DNA of 54,771 nucleotides from Deltaproteobacteria bacterium (GTDB taxonomy: Bacteria; Desulfobacterota; Binatia; Binatales; Binataceae). This document shows, piece after piece, positions 15,398-24,468 of this stretch. The stretch lies in assembly GCA_021799495.1 (NCBI GenBank), contig JAJZAI010000022.1, forward strand, positions 1 through 54,771. The letters are read 5' to 3'. Each line of letters begins with the position of its first letter. Positions within the stretch are counted from its first letter, which is position 1. The notes beneath the pieces were generated by a model. The model searched no databases, was not told the DNA's origin, and was given only the letters and a program-made list of their open reading frames with translations. Both the position numbers and the translations under genes were made by a program.

Positions 15398-16992
15398 AGC
15401 GCGCGCAAGCGGTCCGCCCGCCGGTCGATCCGGTGACGCTGGCGGTGATGAACAGCCGGATGGCGGCGATCGCCGAGGAGATGGGCGTCGTGCTGGGGCA
15501 GACCGCGTTTTCGCCGAATATCAAAGAGCGCCGCGATTATTCCTGCGCGCTTTTCGACGGCGCCGGAGAGTTGGTCGCGCAGGCGGCGCATATTCCGGTC
15601 CATCTCGGCTCGACGCCGCTTTCGGTGCGCGCCGCGATCGCGCGGCTCGATCTGGCGCCCGGCGATATCGCGGCGCTCAACGATCCATTCGCCGGCGGCA
15701 CGCATCTGCCGGACGTGACGCTGGTCGCGCCGATCCATCTGCCGGGCGAACGCAAGCCGTTCGCCTACGCCGCCAATCGCGCGCATCACGCGGATATCGG
15801 CGGGATGGCGCCGGGATCGATGGCGTTGGCGACGGAAATCTATCAGGAAGGGCTGCGGCTTCCGCCGGTGAAGATTGTGGTCGGCGGCGCGCCGGCGCGC
15901 GACGTTTTCGAACTGTTTCTGGCCAACACGCGCGTGCGCGAGGAGCGCGAAGGCGATCTGCGCGCTCAAATCGCGGCGCTCGAAGTCGGCGCCGCGCGGA
16001 TGCGGGCCATGGTCGCGGCGGCCGGACGCGCGGAGGTCGCCGCCGCGATGACCGCCCTGAAGGATTATGCGGAGCGGCTGATGCGGGCGGCGCTGCGCGA
16101 AATTCCCAACGGAACGTACAGCGCTGAAGATGCGATGGACGGCGACGGCTTCGGCGACCGGCCGATTCCGCTGCGGGTCAAAATCAAGATTGACGGCGGG
16201 CGCGCGCACGTCGATTTCACCGGATCGGCTCCGCAGGTGCGCGGCTCGATCAACGCCAACTATGCGATCACGCTCTCCGCGACATTCTACGTGATGAAGT
16301 GCATGGCGGCCGGCGAGACGCCGTCGAACGAGGGCCTGATGCGGCCGATTACGCTCGTCGCGCCGCCGGGAACGATCGTGAACGCGCAGCCGCCGGCGGC
16401 CGTTGCGGGCGGCAATGTCGAGACCTCGCAACGCATCGTGGACGTATTGTTTCGCGCGCTGGCGCGGGCGGCGCCCAAGCGGGTTTCTGCCGCCAGTTCG
16501 GGTTCGATGTCCAACCTGACGGTGGGCGGGTACGATCGGTTCCGCGGCCGCCATTTTTCCTATTACGAAACGATCGCGGGCGGCGCGGGCGCTGCCGCGG
16601 GCCATCCGGGCGCCTCGGGCATACACACGCACATGACCAATACGCTTAATACGCCGATCGAGGCGCTGGAGGCGTACTATCCGATGCGCGTGACGGAGTA
16701 TCGGATTCGCCGCAGCTCGAGCGGCGCGGGAAAGTTCGCCGGCGGCGAAGGACTGGTGCGTGAAATCGAATGTCTGGTCGAAGCGAACGTCAGCCTGCTT
16801 GCCGAACGCAGGAAAATCGCTCCGTGGGGCCTGCACGGTGGCGGCGCCGGCGCCTGCGGCGCCGACTATCTGGTCAGCGCGGCGGGGCGCAAAAGAAGGC
16901 TTGCCGCCAAGGCCAATGCGCTGCTTGAACCGGGCGAACGCATTCGTATCGAAACTCCGGGCGGAGGCGGATGGGGCCGGGCGAAGCGATGA
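15394..16992 (+). CDS. Hydantoinase/oxoprolinase subunit B (HyuB)
   Basis: Partner of the preceding HyuA subunit. Family motifs are VLGQTAFSPNIKERRDYSCA near residue 31, NDPFAGGTHLPDVTLVAP near 93, and GAGKFAGGEGLVREIE near 449; the C-terminus ends in ETPGGGGWG, the glycine-rich close of the family. At 532 residues it is complete. Translation is coupled to hyuA. The dehydrogenase-hyuA-hyuB trio spans 12441-16992 without gaps and probably degrades one nitrogen- or carbonyl-containing compound. Confidence 0.9.
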   Translation: MKRAQAVRPPVDPVTLAVMNSRMAAIAEEMGVVLGQTAFSPNIKERRDYSCALFDGAGELVAQAAHIPVHLGSTPLSVRAAIARLDLAPGDIAALNDPFAGGTHLPDVTLVAPIHLPGERKPFAYAANRAHHADIGGMAPGSMALATEIYQEGLRLPPVKIVVGGAPARDVFELFLANTRVREEREGDLRAQIAALEVGAARMRAMVAAAGRAEVAAAMTALKDYAERLMRAALREIPNGTYSAEDAMDGDGFGDRPIPLRVKIKIDGGRAHVDFTGSAPQVRGSINANYAITLSATFYVMKCMAAGETPSNEGLMRPITLVAPPGTIVNAQPPAAVAGGNVETSQRIVDVLFRALARAAPKRVSAASSGSMSNLTVGGYDRFRGRHFSYYETIAGGAGAAAGHPGASGIHTHMTNTLNTPIEALEAYYPMRVTEYRIRRSSSGAGKFAGGEGLVREIECLVEANVSLLAERRKIAPWGLHGGGAGACGADYLVSAAGRKRRLAAKANALLEPGERIRIETPGGGGWGRAKR

Positions 16993-17053
16993 CGGAAACG
17001 GCGGCGTTGCTTTGCGCGGTCCAGAATGAATTATCGCGTGGCGGTGGTTTCTG

Positions 17054-17476
17054 ATGGCGGAAGATCGTTTCTGGATCGGCGTTCACGGCGTAATCGCGTC
17101 GCGCGGTAAAGTCCTGGTGCTGCGGCGCGCCGCGTCGATGGCTTACCGGCCGGAGCATTGGGATTTGCCAGGCGGCCATCTGGCGATCGGCGAGACGTTC
17201 GAGGAATGCCTGTTGCGCGAAATCCGCGAGGAAACCGGTCTGGCGGCGCGGGTCGAACGGATGCTTGGCGTCAATCAGGGAACCGAAGGGCCTTATGTAC
17301 AGCTAATTTACGCCTGCGCGATTCCGCCCGATTTCCCGCCGTTGGTCTTGCGTCCGTACGAGCATAGCGAGGCGCGATGGCTCACGGTCGCGGAGATCAA
17401 AGCGATGCGCGGGCTGATTCCGTATCTGGAGCGGATCGCGGCGCGCGGTTGGCTGGATTCCGTGGATGCGTCATGA
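17054..17476 (+). CDS. Nudix hydrolase
   Basis: A 140-residue Nudix protein hydrolysing a nucleoside diphosphate linked to another moiety. The complete Nudix box G-x5-E-x7-R-E-U-x-E-E-x-G-U is seen as GHLAIGETFEECLL followed by REIREETGL (residues 41-63), with PGG just before. The short form without extra domain resembles ADP-ribose or nucleotide pyrophosphatases; the substrate is not predictable. The 3' end overlaps the convergent glycosyltransferase by 6 bp. Confidence 0.88.
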   Translation: MAEDRFWIGVHGVIASRGKVLVLRRAASMAYRPEHWDLPGGHLAIGETFEECLLREIREETGLAARVERMLGVNQGTEGPYVQLIYACAIPPDFPPLVLRPYEHSEARWLTVAEIKAMRGLIPYLERIAARGWLDSVDAS

Positions 17477-18388
17477 GCGTCCGCGGCGGCGCGTCGCCAG
17501 CCGTCCGCGCCAATAACCGATAAAGTTGGCGCATTCCAGCTCGTGATAGACGGCCATCTCGAGATCGCCGGCGGCGGCCGCCGTCGCCATCCGGAGCGCG
17601 TTGCGAAAAAGCTTGTCGAGATGATTATGGGTGCGGCCCCCGGCGATCGCGCTGCCGAAGCCGAAGGCGTAGGCCTTGCGGCGCAGATAGCGCCGGGTCA
17701 GCCGCTCCGCGCCGATCATGTGATGCACGCGCGCGGCCGGAGCGAATCCGATCGCGCCGCCATGCAGCATGATCCGTTCGAACAATTCGGTATCTTCGCC
17801 GGAAATTGGATTCGAGCCGACGACGCCCAGATCTTCGCGGAAATTGCCGAACAATTCGAAGGTGCGTCGCCGAAAGCCGGCGTTCGCGCTGAAGTAATTG
17901 TGAATCGAATCGCGCGCCGCCGGCGCGGCCTCGGCCAGCGCCGCTTCGTCATGCACGGCCAGCCGCACGTAAAGGCTGCGCCCCAGCCAATGCGGCGGCG
18001 CCGCCTGCCATCGCGGCAGCACGATTCCGCAGGCGACGTCCAGCGCGCGCCGATCCATCTCGCCTAGCAGTTGCACCGCCCAATCCGGCTCGGCGATCGC
18101 GTCGTCGTCGATAAACAGGATGAAGTCGCCGCGCGCCTCGGCGATCGCGCGATTGCGCGCCCGGCTTGAGCCAAGTTCCGGCTCGATCACGTAGCGCACC
18201 GCCATCGGCGCGGTGCGGGCGAAAACCTCGACCGCGTCGCGGGTGGCGTCGGTCGAGGCGTTATCGACAATCAGGCACTCGAAATCGACGCCCTCGGGAA
18301 TCTGGAGCGCTGAAACGCTCGCCAGCGTCAGGCCGAGCAGCCGGGCACGATTGTGCGTCGGCACGGCGATCGTAACAACCGTGTTCAT
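17471..18388 (-). CDS. Family 2 glycosyltransferase
   Basis: GT-A fold sugar transferase. The N-terminal strand VTIAVPTHNRARLLG, the nucleotide-binding LIVDNASTDAT (near residue 39) and the metal-binding FIDDDA (DxD type, near 93) are all present, with a later GEDTELFERI (acceptor/catalytic base region near 198). There are no membrane segments, so it is cytosolic or peripheral. Its ATG overlaps the stop of the preceding lipoprotein gene as ATGA, an unusual partner for a glycosyltransferase. Confidence 0.88.
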   Translation of the reverse strand: MNTVVTIAVPTHNRARLLGLTLASVSALQIPEGVDFECLIVDNASTDATRDAVEVFARTAPMAVRYVIEPELGSSRARNRAIAEARGDFILFIDDDAIAEPDWAVQLLGEMDRRALDVACGIVLPRWQAAPPHWLGRSLYVRLAVHDEAALAEAAPAARDSIHNYFSANAGFRRRTFELFGNFREDLGVVGSNPISGEDTELFERIMLHGGAIGFAPAARVHHMIGAERLTRRYLRRKAYAFGFGSAIAGGRTHNHLDKLFRNALRMATAAAAGDLEMAVYHELECANFIGYWRGRLATRRRGRS

Positions 18389-19620
18389 GGCGTGGACGGC
18401 CTCGGCGCGGCGAACGGTTTGGCCGCCGCCGGCGCGCCACCGGATGCCCCGGGCGCGGAAGGTTTGGCAGCGGCGGGATGGCCGTGCGGCGGTTTCGGCA
18501 GGGGCGCTGACGACTGCGTGAAAACGATCGATCCGATCATGACGTAGGGCGCGGCGTCCTGCTGAATCTGCACCGGCGCGGTCAGGATAAAGCCGAACGG
18601 CCGCTTTTCATCCGGCAAAAGAGGAATCACTGGCCGACTGAAATCGGTGAATTCAAGCGGAGTGACGATGATCGGATGGCGTTCGGTGAAGACCGGCCTG
18701 GCGTCCTTGCCGCGGCCGGAATACCAGGTGACGGCAATCTGGACATTGTCGATGGCACGCGCGCCGCGATTCCTGATCGAGCCGAAGACGGCCGGCACGC
18801 GCTCTTCCGACATCCGCATCGCAACGTCGCTCAAATGCAGATAGCGCGCCGCGTATTTGCGGCTCTGCGGAACGCTGGCCTGCGCGGATTGGATATGATC
18901 CAGCTCGGCCTCGTAGCGATACGCAAGTCCGATCGCGCCGGTCGCCTGAAGGCCGCGCAGTTGCTCGATGATCGACTTGTAGCGTTTGATAGCATTGGTG
19001 AATTCGTATTCGCGATAAGCGGCCGCGGCTTCGCGATGCTGGTCAATCAGATGATCTCTGCGCGTAAATGCGGCCACGACACGCCAGCGGCGATGCTCTT
19101 TGAACAGATAAATCAGGTCATTGTAAGTGATGGTCGGAAATTTGCCCGATTTCAGCGACGCCGCGGCCAATTCGGCGCCGGAACCGCCGAGGCCGGCCTG
19201 TGCGTCGAGCGTCCGTTCCCATAGCGGCAGGTCCGGCGTGGTCACTTTGACCGTTACGCTGGCGATGTTGCCGTTGCGTTGTTCAACTCCGATTTGAAAA
19301 TTCGTCACGTCGAGAATTTGCCCGAACCATACCGGATCGGCGTCGGGACCCATCGGGATTTCAGTCAAAAATTCGGCCAGGGTGCGACTATGCCGATCCA
19401 TGTCGGTAAGCATCGCATAGCATGCCGCGTACCGATGCTGGCGCAGATTAGCGAGATAACGCGCGGCCGCGTTGGTGGGCGTGTTCCGGGCGCATCCGGC
19501 GATCGCCGCCGCGAGTACGGCGGCAAGCAAAGTCCGTGCGACGCGCGATCGGCGCGCGAGCTTTTCCGCTTTCGAGCGAAAACCGCTGTCAACGCGACGG
19601 ATACGGGCTTGCGAGCGCAT
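18385..19620 (-). CDS. Lipoprotein of unknown function
   Basis: The 411-residue product has a long basic N-terminus, a hydrophobic stretch and a lipobox AAIAGC (C near residue 43). Residues about 45-230 resemble an NTF2-like/DUF4878-type alpha+beta region (AARYLANLRQHRYAACYAML at its start, then VTVKVTTPDLPLWERT). Residues 265-365 look like an Ig-like beta sandwich (VFGSIRNRGARAIDNVQI). The last 40 residues are Pro/Ala/Lys-rich and probably disordered. No enzyme motif is seen. It is coupled at both ends: TGATG with the VOC gene and ATGA with the GT2 gene. Confidence 0.65.
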   Translation of the reverse strand: MRSQARIRRVDSGFRSKAEKLARRSRVARTLLAAVLAAAIAGCARNTPTNAAARYLANLRQHRYAACYAMLTDMDRHSRTLAEFLTEIPMGPDADPVWFGQILDVTNFQIGVEQRNGNIASVTVKVTTPDLPLWERTLDAQAGLGGSGAELAAASLKSGKFPTITYNDLIYLFKEHRRWRVVAAFTRRDHLIDQHREAAAAYREYEFTNAIKRYKSIIEQLRGLQATGAIGLAYRYEAELDHIQSAQASVPQSRKYAARYLHLSDVAMRMSEERVPAVFGSIRNRGARAIDNVQIAVTWYSGRGKDARPVFTERHPIIVTPLEFTDFSRPVIPLLPDEKRPFGFILTAPVQIQQDAAPYVMIGSIVFTQSSAPLPKPPHGHPAAAKPSAPGASGGAPAAAKPFAAPRPSTP

Positions 19621-20024
19621 CAGGAGGTTGCGCGAGGTCGAATCTGTTTGAGTTCGACAAGGTTGCCCTCGGGATCGCGGATATAGATGGACAGTCCGAG
19701 GCCGCGCGCGCCGTACCTCGTCGCCGGCTCGTCGGCCACCTCGACGGCTCGGCCGCGCAAATAATCGATCGCGGAACGCAGATCGGCGATTTCGACGCCG
19801 AGACAGAAATGATCGAGGTCGCGCGCTGCGCCGGCGGAACGCGCGGCGGCCGGAACCAGATCGATCAGGCTGGAGCCCGCGCGCAATTGAATCAGGCCGA
19901 TCGCATCGACGCGCCGTTCTTCGTTCAGGCCGATGACCTCCGTGTAAAACGCGAGCATCGCGGCCTGATCGCGGCAGCGCAACACCAGATGATCAAGCTC
20001 GGCGGTTTTGAAGGGCGGTTTCAT
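19620..20024 (-). CDS. VOC-family (glyoxalase/dioxygenase fold) protein
   Basis: Single-copy pair of beta-alpha-beta-beta-beta modules. Metal ligands expected of the fold are present: His in ELDHLVLRC (residue 11), Glu in the second strand region of module 1, His in DLDHFCLGVE (near 72) and Glu in GNLVELKQI (near 124). The FYTEVIGL and IRDPEGNLVEL segments are typical of glyoxalase/bleomycin-resistance proteins. The function could be lactoylglutathione lyase-like or an unrelated metalloenzyme. First gene of the VOC-lipoprotein-GT2 run. Confidence 0.85.
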   Translation of the reverse strand: MKPPFKTAELDHLVLRCRDQAAMLAFYTEVIGLNEERRVDAIGLIQLRAGSSLIDLVPAAARSAGAARDLDHFCLGVEIADLRSAIDYLRGRAVEVADEPATRYGARGLGLSIYIRDPEGNLVELKQIRPRATS

Positions 20025-20084
20025 GGCCGGGCGGGATGCTCCACGAATTCAAGGACAGTGGCATAGCTCTTGCGGCGGCTGGTT

Positions 20085-21122
20085 TCAATGTTCGGTCGGC
20101 AGCCGCGCCTCGTTCCAGTCGATCATCCCGCCTTTCAGATTGCAAACGTGGTCGAAGCCCAGCCCGGTCAGAATAGCGGCTGCGGTGGTGCTGCGCACGC
20201 CCACGCGGCATACGACGACGATATCTTTCGCTTTGAAAGGCTCAAGCTCGGCGGAGCGCTCGGGCAATTCGCGCAGCGCGATGCGGGTCGCGCCCGGAAT
20301 ATGGCCGAGATCGCCGCGGAATTCTTCATCCTCGCGCACGTCGAGAATCAGCGGCGCGTCGGGCGCGCCGAGCCGGGCTAGGACTTCCGCGGCGTCGAGC
20401 TGGCGCACCTGATTGAGCTGGGCGAGCGTGGGAAAATTCAGGCTCGTGGCGTCGATTTCCGACTGGTTCGGCTGCAGCGCCTCTTGGATTCCGTCGGGCA
20501 GGGGCAGCCCCAGATTGTTCATCACGTCGATATATTGCTCGCGCGTGCGGCCGGCTACGCGCGGATTCGAGCGCTTTTCGTCGCCGATCGTCGATTGCGT
20601 GTGGCCGCGATAATCGTGCGCCGGAAACACCAGCGTGCCGTCGGGCAGGGCGAAGAGTTTTCGGGTAATCGAATCGTAGCCCGACCCCGCATCGCCGCCC
20701 GCGAAATCGCAGCGCCCGGTGCCGTGAATCAGCAGCACGTCGCCGGTGAATACCCGACCGGCGCCGTACAGGCTGATCGAGTCGGGCGTGTGGCCGGGCG
20801 TGTACAGCACTTGCAGCGAAATTTCGCCGATTTTCAGAACATCGCCGTCGTCGACGTGCCGCGAAACATGCGGCGCCGGCGCCCGCCGATGCATCACCAC
20901 CGGCGCGCCCGTCAGCTCGCCCAGTTCGATCGCGCCGCTGCGATGGTCGGCGTGCGTGTGAGTGTCGATGACCATCTCCAGCCGGCATCCGAAGTACGCC
21001 AGCAACGCGAGGTAGCGCTCGATCCGGTCGCGGAGCGGATCGATGAGGGCCGCGGCGCGCGCGCTTTCGGAGAGCGCGAGGTAGGTCTTGCACTTGGCGT
21101 GATTGAGTTCGCTGAATTTCAT
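20085..21122 (-). CDS. Persulfide dioxygenase-rhodanese fusion
   Basis: Residues 1-225 are an ETHE1-like metallo-beta-lactamase domain: THTHADHRSG (near residue 54) supplies H-x-H-x-D-H, TPGHTPDSIS and FTGDVLLIHGTGRCDF follow, and FPAHDY closes the site. Residues 240-345 are a rhodanese domain with LILDVREDEEF and the active-site loop VCRVGVRS (catalytic Cys near 311). The pairing oxidises glutathione persulfide to sulfite and can pass sulfane sulfur to thiosulfate. Known fused enzymes of this type exist in Burkholderia. A 60 bp gap separates it from the VOC gene. Confidence 0.9.
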   Translation of the reverse strand: MKFSELNHAKCKTYLALSESARAAALIDPLRDRIERYLALLAYFGCRLEMVIDTHTHADHRSGAIELGELTGAPVVMHRRAPAPHVSRHVDDGDVLKIGEISLQVLYTPGHTPDSISLYGAGRVFTGDVLLIHGTGRCDFAGGDAGSGYDSITRKLFALPDGTLVFPAHDYRGHTQSTIGDEKRSNPRVAGRTREQYIDVMNNLGLPLPDGIQEALQPNQSEIDATSLNFPTLAQLNQVRQLDAAEVLARLGAPDAPLILDVREDEEFRGDLGHIPGATRIALRELPERSAELEPFKAKDIVVVCRVGVRSTTAAAILTGLGFDHVCNLKGGMIDWNEARLPTEH

Positions 21123-21286
21123 CAGGCCGATCCTCCCGGCGGACGGCGGCTTTTTTCCAATCCCGCGGCGGCCCGTCGCGGCCGCGATCGGGAACTATAG
21201 CGCCGAGCGGCGCGGTCGTGAACATGATTGGCGCGTATCGCGGGCGGCTTGCGCGGCGGCGCGCCGTCGATGATGCTCAAGCGCCA

Positions 21287-22519
21287 ATGACCGCGTCGTC
21301 CTTCACGCCGCTTTTGATCTTCGCCCTGACCTATTTCGTGATGGCGGCGGGAAAGTTCCCGCGGCTGCGGCTCGACCGCGTCGGCGCCGCTTTCGCCGGT
21401 GCGGTTGCGATGGTCGCGGTCGGAGGGCTGGGCGAGCGCGCCGCGCTCGACGCGATCGACTTCCGCACCCTCGCGCTGCTGTTCGGGATGATGATAGTGG
21501 TCGCGAACCTGCGTCTTTCCGGCGCGCTCACGGATGCCGCGCGCGCGCTGCTCGCGCGCGGCAGATCGGCCTTCGGGATGCTCGCGATGACCGTCGTGGC
21601 GTCCGGTCTGCTCGCCGCGTTTTTCATCAATGACATCGTCTGCCTCGCGCTTGCGCCGCTGATAATCGAGATGACGGCGATGGTCGGCGCGCCGCCGGTT
21701 CCGTTTCTGCTCGCGCTCGCGACCGCCAGCAATATCGGCAGCGCCGCGACTATCACCGGCAATCCGCAGAACATGATCGTCGCCGGCTTTGCGCATCTCG
21801 GTTACGGCGCATTCGCGATGCGCGTGGCGCCGGCGGCGCTGGCGGGCTTGGCCGCCGACTACGCCGTAATCGCCTATCTGTATCGCGGCGAGTTGCGCGG
21901 ATTGCGTCGCGGCCCCGCGCCGTCGCCGCCGCGCCGCCGCGCCATCTCGCGCTGGTTCCGCCTCAAATCGTCCGTTATCGCGGCGGGCGTGCTCGCCGGA
22001 TTCGCCGCCGGATGGCCCACGGCTATGGTCGCGATGGGCGCGGGCGCGGTTTCGCTTTTCACCCGGCGGGTCAAGCCGGCGCGCGTCTATCGGCTGATCG
22101 ACTGGACCATGCTGCTGATGTTCGCCGGCCTGTTTGTCGTGGTGGCCGGCGCCGAGCGGACCGGCTTCCAGAACGATCTGGTGCGGATGGTCGGCGTGGC
22201 GCGGTTGAGCGGCGCGGCCACGCTCGCGATCGTCGTCGCCGCGCTCTCCAATCTGGTCAGCAATGTGCCGGCGGTGATGCTGATGCGGCCGCTCTATCAT
22301 TCGCTCGCGATGGGATCGCGGCAGGCGCTGATTATTGCCGTATCCAGCACGCTTGCGGGCAACTTGACGGTGCTCGGTTCGATCGCGAACCTCATCGTCA
22401 TCGAGCAGGCGCGCCGCGCGCGGATTGAAATCGGCTTTTACGAATACCTGCGGGTGGGCGTGCCGGTCACCGTGATGACGCTCGCGCTCGGCGTCGCGAT
22501 CGTCGCCGCGGGAGGATAG
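21287..22519 (+). CDS. Anion transporter of the ArsB/CitT (ion transporter) superfamily
   Basis: About 410-residue membrane protein with ten to eleven hydrophobic segments. Two repeated halves each carry the family re-entrant signature: FINDIVCLALAP with ASNIGSAATITGNPQNM in the first half, and LSNLVSNVPAVML with AGNLTVLGSIANLIV in the second. This arrangement fits YbiR/SLC13-like carriers for anions such as citrate, sulfate, arsenite or similar. ATG 21287 is preferred to 21218, because the extra 23 residues are basic and unlike the family. Tail-to-tail with thiI, with no spacing between stops. Confidence 0.8.
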   Translation: MTASSFTPLLIFALTYFVMAAGKFPRLRLDRVGAAFAGAVAMVAVGGLGERAALDAIDFRTLALLFGMMIVVANLRLSGALTDAARALLARGRSAFGMLAMTVVASGLLAAFFINDIVCLALAPLIIEMTAMVGAPPVPFLLALATASNIGSAATITGNPQNMIVAGFAHLGYGAFAMRVAPAALAGLAADYAVIAYLYRGELRGLRRGPAPSPPRRRAISRWFRLKSSVIAAGVLAGFAAGWPTAMVAMGAGAVSLFTRRVKPARVYRLIDWTMLLMFAGLFVVVAGAERTGFQNDLVRMVGVARLSGAATLAIVVAALSNLVSNVPAVMLMRPLYHSLAMGSRQALIIAVSSTLAGNLTVLGSIANLIVIEQARRARIEIGFYEYLRVGVPVTVMTLALGVAIVAAGG

Positions 22520-23767
22520 TCAGCCAAGCCGTCGCGCGCGTGGCGGGAATTCGTATCTGACCAATTCGGCGCGCTCGACGGCCGACGCGACGATCGCGCC
22601 GACGTCGAACGCCGCTTCTTCTTCAACTACCGCCTCCAGCCGCGCGCGGGTCTCCGGATGGGCCGGCACGAACAGCGAACAACAATCCTGGTCGGGCAAT
22701 ATCGACGTTTCAAAAGTGCCGAGTTTCCGCGCCTCGGCGATGATTTCATTCTTGTCCATCCCAATCAGCGGACGCAGAATCGGCAGCCCCGCCGCCGTCT
22801 CGATAACCGTCATGTTTTCCAGCGTCTGCGACGCGACCTGGCCAAGGCTCTCGCCCGTCACCAGCGCGCTCGATCCGGCGCGGCGGGCCAGCGCGCTTGC
22901 GATTCGCAGCATCATCCGCCGATACAGCACGACGCGCAGGGGACGGCGCGCGCGCGCGACGATCTCGCGCTGCGCGTCGGCGAATGGCACGAGCGCGAGC
23001 GTCGCGCGCATCTGGTAGCGCGTCAGATGCGCGGCGAGATCGCAGGCTTTTTCGCGGCTCGCGGCCGAGACCAGCGGATGGCTGTGGAAGTGCGCGAAGT
23101 CCAGCTTCATGCCGCGCCGCATCATCCGGTAGGCGGCGACCGGCGAATCGATTCCGCCGGACAGCAGGACCGTCCCGCGGCCGGTGACGCCCACCGGCAA
23201 TCCGCCCGCGCCGGGATGTTTGCCGGCGGCGAGATAGGCGCTATGCGGCAGGATTTCGATCGTAATCGTAAGCTCAGGATTTTCGAGATCGACCTTCAGT
23301 CCCAGCGCCGTCACGATCGCGCCGCCCACCTCGCGGTCGATTTCCATCGAATTCAACGGAAACCGCTTCTCCGCCCGCCGCGTCGCCACCCTGAAGCTGC
23401 GCGCGGGATGGGCGCGGGCGGCCGCGATCGCCGCGCGCTTGAGCGCTTCCATCTCGAGCGGCGCCGGCCGGCTGATGGTGAAATTCTGCAGGCCGAAGAG
23501 CAGCGCCGCGCGTTCCCGGACCAGATCGTCGCTCGCGTCCGCCGGCAGTTCCGCGATGATGCGCGGTCCCTCCGCGCGCACGCGCCCGATTCCCGCGTCG
23601 GCGAAAACGCCGCGCAGGTTGCGCTTGAGCTGATCGACGAAGCGCCATCGATTGCCGCCCTTGAGCACGATTTCGTGGCATCGCCCGATCAGTACCCGCG
23701 GCGCCTGCGGCTCGCTGATCGCTGTCGCGTCACGCGGCGAGCTTTCGCTATGTTCGTCCATGCTCAT
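22520..23767 (-). CDS. thiI: tRNA 4-thiouridine synthetase ThiI
   Basis: ATP-dependent enzyme that adenylates U8 of tRNA for thiolation and can feed thiazole synthesis. N-terminal ferredoxin-like and THUMP domains cover residues about 20-180; the PP-loop pyrophosphatase motif LLSGGIDSPVAAY is near 201. The conserved cysteine region is DQDCCSLFVP (near 360). The C-terminal rhodanese domain of the E. coli enzyme is absent, so sulfur must come from another donor. Divergent from the CoA pyrophosphatase gene. Confidence 0.92.
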   Translation of the reverse strand: MSMDEHSESSPRDATAISEPQAPRVLIGRCHEIVLKGGNRWRFVDQLKRNLRGVFADAGIGRVRAEGPRIIAELPADASDDLVRERAALLFGLQNFTISRPAPLEMEALKRAAIAAARAHPARSFRVATRRAEKRFPLNSMEIDREVGGAIVTALGLKVDLENPELTITIEILPHSAYLAAGKHPGAGGLPVGVTGRGTVLLSGGIDSPVAAYRMMRRGMKLDFAHFHSHPLVSAASREKACDLAAHLTRYQMRATLALVPFADAQREIVARARRPLRVVLYRRMMLRIASALARRAGSSALVTGESLGQVASQTLENMTVIETAAGLPILRPLIGMDKNEIIAEARKLGTFETSILPDQDCCSLFVPAHPETRARLEAVVEEEAAFDVGAIVASAVERAELVRYEFPPRARRLG

Positions 23768-23844
23768 CGCCGAACTTAACTTGCCAGCATCGGGCTTGCG
23801 CTGGAAGAGCGCGGGCGCGATGATCGCAAGATAACCGCCGCCTG

Positions 23845-24468
23845 ATGAATATCGACGACCAGATTCCGCCTCTGCACGAATATCTCGATCGGCTGCGCCG
23901 CCGGCTCACGCCCGCCGAATCGGTTCCGCCGCCGCGGACCGGCGCCGGCCGCGTCGCCGCCGTGCTCGCGCCGCTGATCGTGCGCGACGGCACGATCGAC
24001 GTTCTCTACACGCGCCGCTCCGATCGCATCGCCAGCCATCGCGGCCAGGTCGCGTTTCCGGGCGGCGGCTTTGATCGGCGCGACAAGGACCTGATGGCCA
24101 CGGCGCTTCGTGAAACGCACGAGGAAGTGGGTCTCGACCCGGCCGCGATCAATGTGCTCGGCAGTTTTCCCGGCCGCCGGACCTTCGCCACCAACATCGA
24201 CGTGACGCCGTTTGTCGGCGTGATTTACGGAACGCCGGCTTTGCGGGCGGACCCGCGCGAGGTCGCGGATATCTTCACGGTCCCGCTCCACGCCCTGAGC
24301 GATTCGCGCCACCGCGGCCAGCATCGGATGAACCGCGACGGAACGGCCAGCGCCTATCCGGCGATTTTGTACGGCGGCCAGGTCATCTGGGGCCTCACCT
24401 ATCATCTCACGCTCACGCTGCTTGATTTGTTTTCCGGCGCCCGCGCCGATATTCCGCGCGCGCATTAA
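23845..24468 (+). CDS. nudL: Nudix CoA pyrophosphatase (NudL-like)
   Basis: Cleaves coenzyme A and its esters to 3',5'-ADP and phosphopantetheine. The UPF0035 signature LYTRRSDRIASHRGQVAFPG (near residue 53) lies before the Nudix box (GGGFDRRDKDLMATALRE then THEEVGL, 73-98). A VTPFVGVIYG strand follows. Length 207 is normal. The 3' end overlaps the convergent CYTH gene by four bases. Confidence 0.9.
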   Translation: MNIDDQIPPLHEYLDRLRRRLTPAESVPPPRTGAGRVAAVLAPLIVRDGTIDVLYTRRSDRIASHRGQVAFPGGGFDRRDKDLMATALRETHEEVGLDPAAINVLGSFPGRRTFATNIDVTPFVGVIYGTPALRADPREVADIFTVPLHALSDSRHRGQHRMNRDGTASAYPAILYGGQVIWGLTYHLTLTLLDLFSGARADIPRAH

